Assembly: GCA_934636325.1 (NCBI GenBank) | Contig: CAKUAK010000098.1 | Location: forward strand, 1-8,900 | DNA from: an uncultured Eubacteriales bacterium | Lineage (GTDB): Bacteria > Bacillota > Clostridia > Oscillospirales > Butyricicoccaceae | Length of the DNA stretch: 8,900 nucleotides | Direction: 5' to 3' | Shown: positions 6,516 through 8,900 of the stretch, one piece after another | Layout: each line of letters begins with the position of its first letter | Numbering within the stretch: the stretch's first letter is position 1 | The notes under the pieces: generated by a model | What the model was told of the DNA's origin: nothing | The model's input: the letters and a program-made list of their open reading frames with translations, nothing else | The model's database searches: none | Made by a program: the position numbers and the translations under genes

Positions 6516-7391
6516 TCAACGCGACCAGGAGATCTCTTTATCAAGGCCGGTGCAGCGCTGCTTTTCGATCTCGGCGTCCAGTTTATCGAGCATCTTCTGC
6601 CTGTCGTCGGGCAGACGCCCGCGGACGCGGAACTCGATATAGTCGTGGAAGCCGTCGAAATCGAGGCCGTCGGTCTTTAAAAGCTCGAGCAGGCGGCGGT
6701 CCTCGATGAGGTTCTCAAGCTCGCTGGCCGGGGCGAACTCGCCGCTTTCGATCAGCTTATAAAGCGGAGAGCTGCGGTGGACGAACATCGAAAAGTTTAT
6801 GACGGCCTGGGGCGCGGTGCGGCTCAAAAACTCGGCCGTGGCTTCGGCATTCTCTATCCCGCGGCCCTTTCCGGCCACGCCGGTCATGATATGGGCGCCG
6901 TAATTTATGCCGCTTTCGTGCAGGCGGTCTATCTGCTCATAGGCCTGCGCAAGGGTATGATCCTTGTTCATGAGCCGCAGGGCGTCGTCAAGGCCGCTTT
7001 CTATTCCGAGATAGAGCCGGTCGACGCCAAGCTCATGCAGCTCGCGCAGGTCGGCGTCGCTCTTCTGCGAAACGCCGGTCACGGTAGCGTCCATGTTTAT
7101 CCCCTCGACATCGGGGAAATACTGCCGCACCAGCCGGAGTATCGACTTGAGCCTTTCGGGATCTGTGCAGAAGGCGTTGCCGTCGCCGAGGAACACCCGC
7201 TTGGGCTTTCCTCCGGCCTTTTTGACCCGCACGAGGTCGCCCTCTATCTGCTCCAGCGGCAGCTCGCGGTATTTGAGATGCTTGAAAAGCATGCAGAAGC
7301 GGCAGGCATTGTATGAACATCCCACCGACGTCGGCAGCATATACGATCCGCGCTCCATCGGTCCGCGGCAGATCTGGCCTTCATATTCCAT
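6516..7391 (-). CDS. Radical SAM protein with Elp3/MiaB-type core, CX4CX2C cluster motif
   Basis: This is a 291-residue radical SAM enzyme of unassigned substrate. Such enzymes use a 4Fe-4S cluster to cleave S-adenosylmethionine into a radical that starts a range of reactions. The cluster motif is C25-SYNA-C30-RF-C33, with four residues between the first two cysteines instead of the usual three. Further signs of the TIM-barrel core are FLGDGNAF (67-74, a glycine-rich SAM-contact region), DATVTGVS (101-108) and LYLGIESG (126-133, typical of the Elp3/MiaB/NifB subfamily). No B12-binding, TRAM or SPASM domain is seen; the C-terminal 100 residues are helical and charged. ATG 7391 is preceded by GAAAGAAGG (7400-7408) with an 8-base spacer, and lies 21 bases after the GH3 stop, so the two genes are probably co-transcribed. 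Membership of the superfamily is firm; the reaction is unknown. Confidence 0.88.
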   Translation of the reverse strand: MEYEGQICRGPMERGSYMLPTSVGCSYNACRFCMLFKHLKYRELPLEQIEGDLVRVKKAGGKPKRVFLGDGNAFCTDPERLKSILRLVRQYFPDVEGINMDATVTGVSQKSDADLRELHELGVDRLYLGIESGLDDALRLMNKDHTLAQAYEQIDRLHESGINYGAHIMTGVAGKGRGIENAEATAEFLSRTAPQAVINFSMFVHRSSPLYKLIESGEFAPASELENLIEDRRLLELLKTDGLDFDGFHDYIEFRVRGRLPDDRQKMLDKLDAEIEKQRCTGLDKEISWSR

Positions 7392-7399
7392 AACGCATG

Positions 7400-7408
7400 C
7401 CTTCTTTC
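7400..7408 (-). promoter_or_regulatory. Ribosome binding site of the radical SAM gene
   Basis: Read on the minus strand this is GAAAGAAGG, 8 bases before the ATG. It falls in the 21-base gap after the GH3 stop codon, consistent with translation from a shared transcript. Confidence 0.7.
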
Positions 7409-7412
7409 TGTA

Positions 7413-8588
7413 TTAGTCTATGATCCCGAGGGATATTTTCCACATGAGGACACGCATGACCGATTCATTTATGCGATCTTCGGTTATCCTGCCCTGTTCG
7501 ACAGCTTCGATGACGGCCGGGACCTGTTGGTCGTATTCGGTGCAGCAAAGAAGATCATTCCCGGCCAGCACGGCCAGTACCGCGGCCTCGCCGACGCCGT
7601 ATTGATCGCGGATGGCGTCCATATAAAGGTCGTCGGTCACGGCGACGCCGTCAAAGCCCAGCTCCTCGCGCAGCACACGGTGGACCTCGGGCGACAGGGA
7701 GGCGGGGTTCTGATCGTCCATGGCCTCAACGATATTGTGGCAGACCAGCACCGCGCCGCATCCGGCGTTTATGCCCTCTTTGAAGGGCAGCAGATCGGAG
7801 GAGTAGAAGGTCTCAAGGGGTCGGGTGTCGCGGGTGACGCCGGTATGGCTGTCTCCACAGTCGCCGTAGCCCGGAAAGTGCTTGAGAACACTGCCCATCT
7901 TTTCGGCCTGCATGACGCTGACGACATTGAGGACGTAGCGCGAGGTCATCTCGGCGCTGACGCCGAAGGAGCGCTTATACATGAACCCATTGGGGTCGGT
8001 GGTGATGTCGCAGACCGGAGCCATGTTAATATTTATTCCCAGCGAGGACAGCAGTCGGCATTTTTCGGCCGTATCGGTCTGGATGAGGTCGAAGCCGCCC
8101 TCGGCATAAAGCTGCGACGGAGAGCGGAAGGGGATCGAGCGGAACTGGGAATAACGGCTTATCCTGTTGACCGTTCCGCCCTCTTCGTCGACGGCGATCA
8201 GCATCGGAACGTTGGCATGCTGCTGGCAGGCCGCGATATCGGCCGAGGCCTGGTCGCGGGTCTTGGCCTCGAAATCCCGGCCGAAGAGTATGTATCCGCC
8301 GAGGGCGTACTTTGCCGCCTCCTCGGGTGCGGATGCCTCGGGGCAGCGGGCGAGGAAGAGCTGGCCGACCTTTTGCTCGACCGTCATGCTGTCAAGGATG
8401 GTCTTTGCCTTTTCCTGCTCGGGCGACAGGGTATCTTCGGGCGGGAGGGTATCACCATTGTTATCCTCGGGAGGTGCCGGCTGGTCGGAAGCCCCGGGAT
8501 CTTCATCCGGCAGCTCGACCCTGCCGACGGCGGCGCAGCCGCCGAGAGCCAGCAGCAGGGCCAGAAGCAGCGGTAACAGCTTTTTCAT
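7413..8588 (-). CDS. GH3 family beta-N-acetylhexosaminidase-like lipoprotein (NagZ/YbbD type)
   Basis: This is a 391-residue secreted lipoprotein. A short signal peptide (MKKLLPLLLALLLALGG) ends in the lipobox residues LGGC with Cys18 as the lipidated residue. A Pro/Asp/Glu-rich linker follows (about 19-57), then one GH3 N-terminal TIM-barrel domain (about 60-390). Motifs of the N-acetylglucosaminidase branch are clear. DEEGG is at 134-138. KHFPGYGDCGDSH at 236-248 carries the Asp246-His248 dyad that replaces the usual acid/base, and VTDDLYM at 317-323 has the likely nucleophile Asp319. Family members remove terminal GlcNAc from peptidoglycan or other glycans. Here the lipobox places the enzyme on the outer face of the membrane, as for B. 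subtilis NagZ (YbbD). There is no C-terminal GH3 domain, as in NagZ. ATG 8588 is preceded by GGAG (8596-8599, 7-base spacer). No convincing promoter was found upstream. The substrate is inferred from motifs; a chitin-type or dietary glycan cannot be excluded. Confidence 0.92.
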   Translation of the reverse strand: MKKLLPLLLALLLALGGCAAVGRVELPDEDPGASDQPAPPEDNNGDTLPPEDTLSPEQEKAKTILDSMTVEQKVGQLFLARCPEASAPEEAAKYALGGYILFGRDFEAKTRDQASADIAACQQHANVPMLIAVDEEGGTVNRISRYSQFRSIPFRSPSQLYAEGGFDLIQTDTAEKCRLLSSLGININMAPVCDITTDPNGFMYKRSFGVSAEMTSRYVLNVVSVMQAEKMGSVLKHFPGYGDCGDSHTGVTRDTRPLETFYSSDLLPFKEGINAGCGAVLVCHNIVEAMDDQNPASLSPEVHRVLREELGFDGVAVTDDLYMDAIRDQYGVGEAAVLAVLAGNDLLCCTEYDQQVPAVIEAVEQGRITEDRINESVMRVLMWKISLGIID

Positions 8589-8595
8589 TTATCTA

Positions 8596-8599
8596 CTCC
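8596..8599 (-). promoter_or_regulatory. Ribosome binding site of the GH3 lipoprotein gene
   Basis: GGAG on the minus strand, 7 bases before ATG 8588. It agrees with the start that yields a perfect lipoprotein signal peptide. Confidence 0.75.
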
Positions 8600-8615
8600 G
8601 TTCATGATATAAAAC

Positions 8616-8645
8616 AGGCCCTGCCCCAGTTTTGGGTCAGGGCCT
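8616..8645. terminator. Terminator-like hairpin upstream of the GH3 gene
   Basis: 8616-8623 pairs perfectly with 8638-8645. After one C/T mismatch, 8625-8628 pairs with 8633-8636 around a GTTT loop. On the minus strand it is followed by TGTTTTATA, on the plus strand by TTTCAGTTTTTC. It could end a minus-strand transcript arriving from beyond the right edge, which would insulate the GH3 gene, or it could act as a leader attenuator only 28 bases before the GH3 start. No plus-strand gene ends here. Confidence 0.65.
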
Positions 8646-8900
8646 TTCAGTTTTTCAATGGAATGTTTTTGCCGCAGCATAACGGCCAAGCCGGCCCACA
8701 GGCCGAGGTTCAGCCGACCTCAGCGGCATTTCTGTGCCGTCCTGCCCCGCAGGCTTTGCCCGAGGAGGATCGACGGATATATGCGGCGTCCTCACGCGGC
8801 TTCTGCCGCGCGCCGGAAGTCCGGCGGAAGGATTTGACCGGACAAGCGCCGGGCAAATCTATTTGATTCAGAGGGGCCCCCACGGGCTTTGCCCGTGGGG
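8646..8900. repeat. Non-coding region dense in inverted repeats (possible intergenic repeat element or structured RNA)
   Basis: With the adjoining 8589-8645, this makes 312 bases at the window edge with no gene I can support. From about 8697 onward it is nearly continuous inverted repeats. There is a nested stem (8697-8701 with 8732-8736, enclosing 8705-8709 with 8717-8721). Further stems are 8741-8745 with 8749-8753, 8795-8800 with 8805-8810 (TTCT loop), 8811-8816 with 8821-8826, 8831-8836 with 8854-8859 (enclosing CCGG/CCGG), and a perfect 10-bp stem 8878-8887 with 8891-8900 (TTT loop) ending at the window edge. The frames stay open only because the DNA is GC-rich; no start with a binding site or known protein motif is seen. 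It does not match a riboswitch, 6S, SRP, tmRNA or RNase P consensus that I know. Whether it recurs in the genome cannot be seen from one copy. Confidence 0.5.

Noticed and set aside
7527..8576. 349-codon plus-strand frame opposite the GH3 gene
   Set aside because: The minus strand encodes a full lipoprotein signal and all GH3 motifs; this frame is its shadow.
8312..8866. 184-codon plus-strand frame running into the right-edge region
   Set aside because: Half overlaps the GH3 gene and the rest runs through a hairpin and inverted repeats; no start signal or domain.
8710..8898. Open minus-strand stretch entering from the right edge, possibly the end of a gene
   Set aside because: It has no in-frame ATG in view, its translation is Arg/Ala/Gly-rich without a known motif, and it coincides with the inverted repeats. 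A gene tail cannot be fully excluded without the flanking sequence.

Overview
The window looks like chromosomal DNA from a GC-rich Gram-positive bacterium of the Clostridia, possibly an Oscillospiraceae/Ruminococcaceae-type gut organism. This is inferred from strong GGAGG-type ribosome binding sites, sigma-A-like promoters, mixed ATA/AGG and GC-rich codon use, the clostridial flavour of several proteins and a lipoprotein-type GH3 enzyme. No rRNA, tRNA, CRISPR array, IS element or phage gene is visible.

Left part (1-2975, + strand). An RlmB/TrmH-type 23S rRNA 2'-O-methyltransferase is followed after 25 bases by a 687-residue membrane protein. That protein has an acidic, disordered N-terminal tail and a body that aligns by eye with P1B-type (heavy-metal) P-type ATPases. 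It has lost the phosphorylation loop (DKTGT), the TGE-bearing actuator domain, the TGDN motif and the GDGxND hinge motif. It reads as a pseudo-ATPase and is the most unusual item here.

Middle part (2976-6500, + strand). A promoter with a good -35/-10 pair drives a stand-alone EF-G-like GTPase of the FusA2 (EF-G2) type, which ends in a textbook intrinsic terminator. A second, extended -10 promoter then leads to a patatin-like phospholipase. A 13-bp perfect hairpin separates this gene from the convergent minus-strand genes.

Right part (6501-8588, - strand). A secreted, lipid-anchored GH3 beta-N-acetylhexosaminidase-like protein and a radical SAM protein lie 21 bases apart and probably form one transcript, with the GH3 gene first.

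Right edge (8589-8900). I find no convincing gene in these 312 bases. They hold one terminator-like hairpin and then about 230 bases packed with inverted repeats, running off the window in a perfect 10-bp palindrome. This could be an intergenic repeat element or a structured RNA.

The genes look like housekeeping and cell-envelope functions rather than a single pathway: rRNA modification, translation-factor GTPase, lipid hydrolysis and cell-wall glycan hydrolysis. The only unexplained parts are the pseudo-ATPase and the structured right edge.
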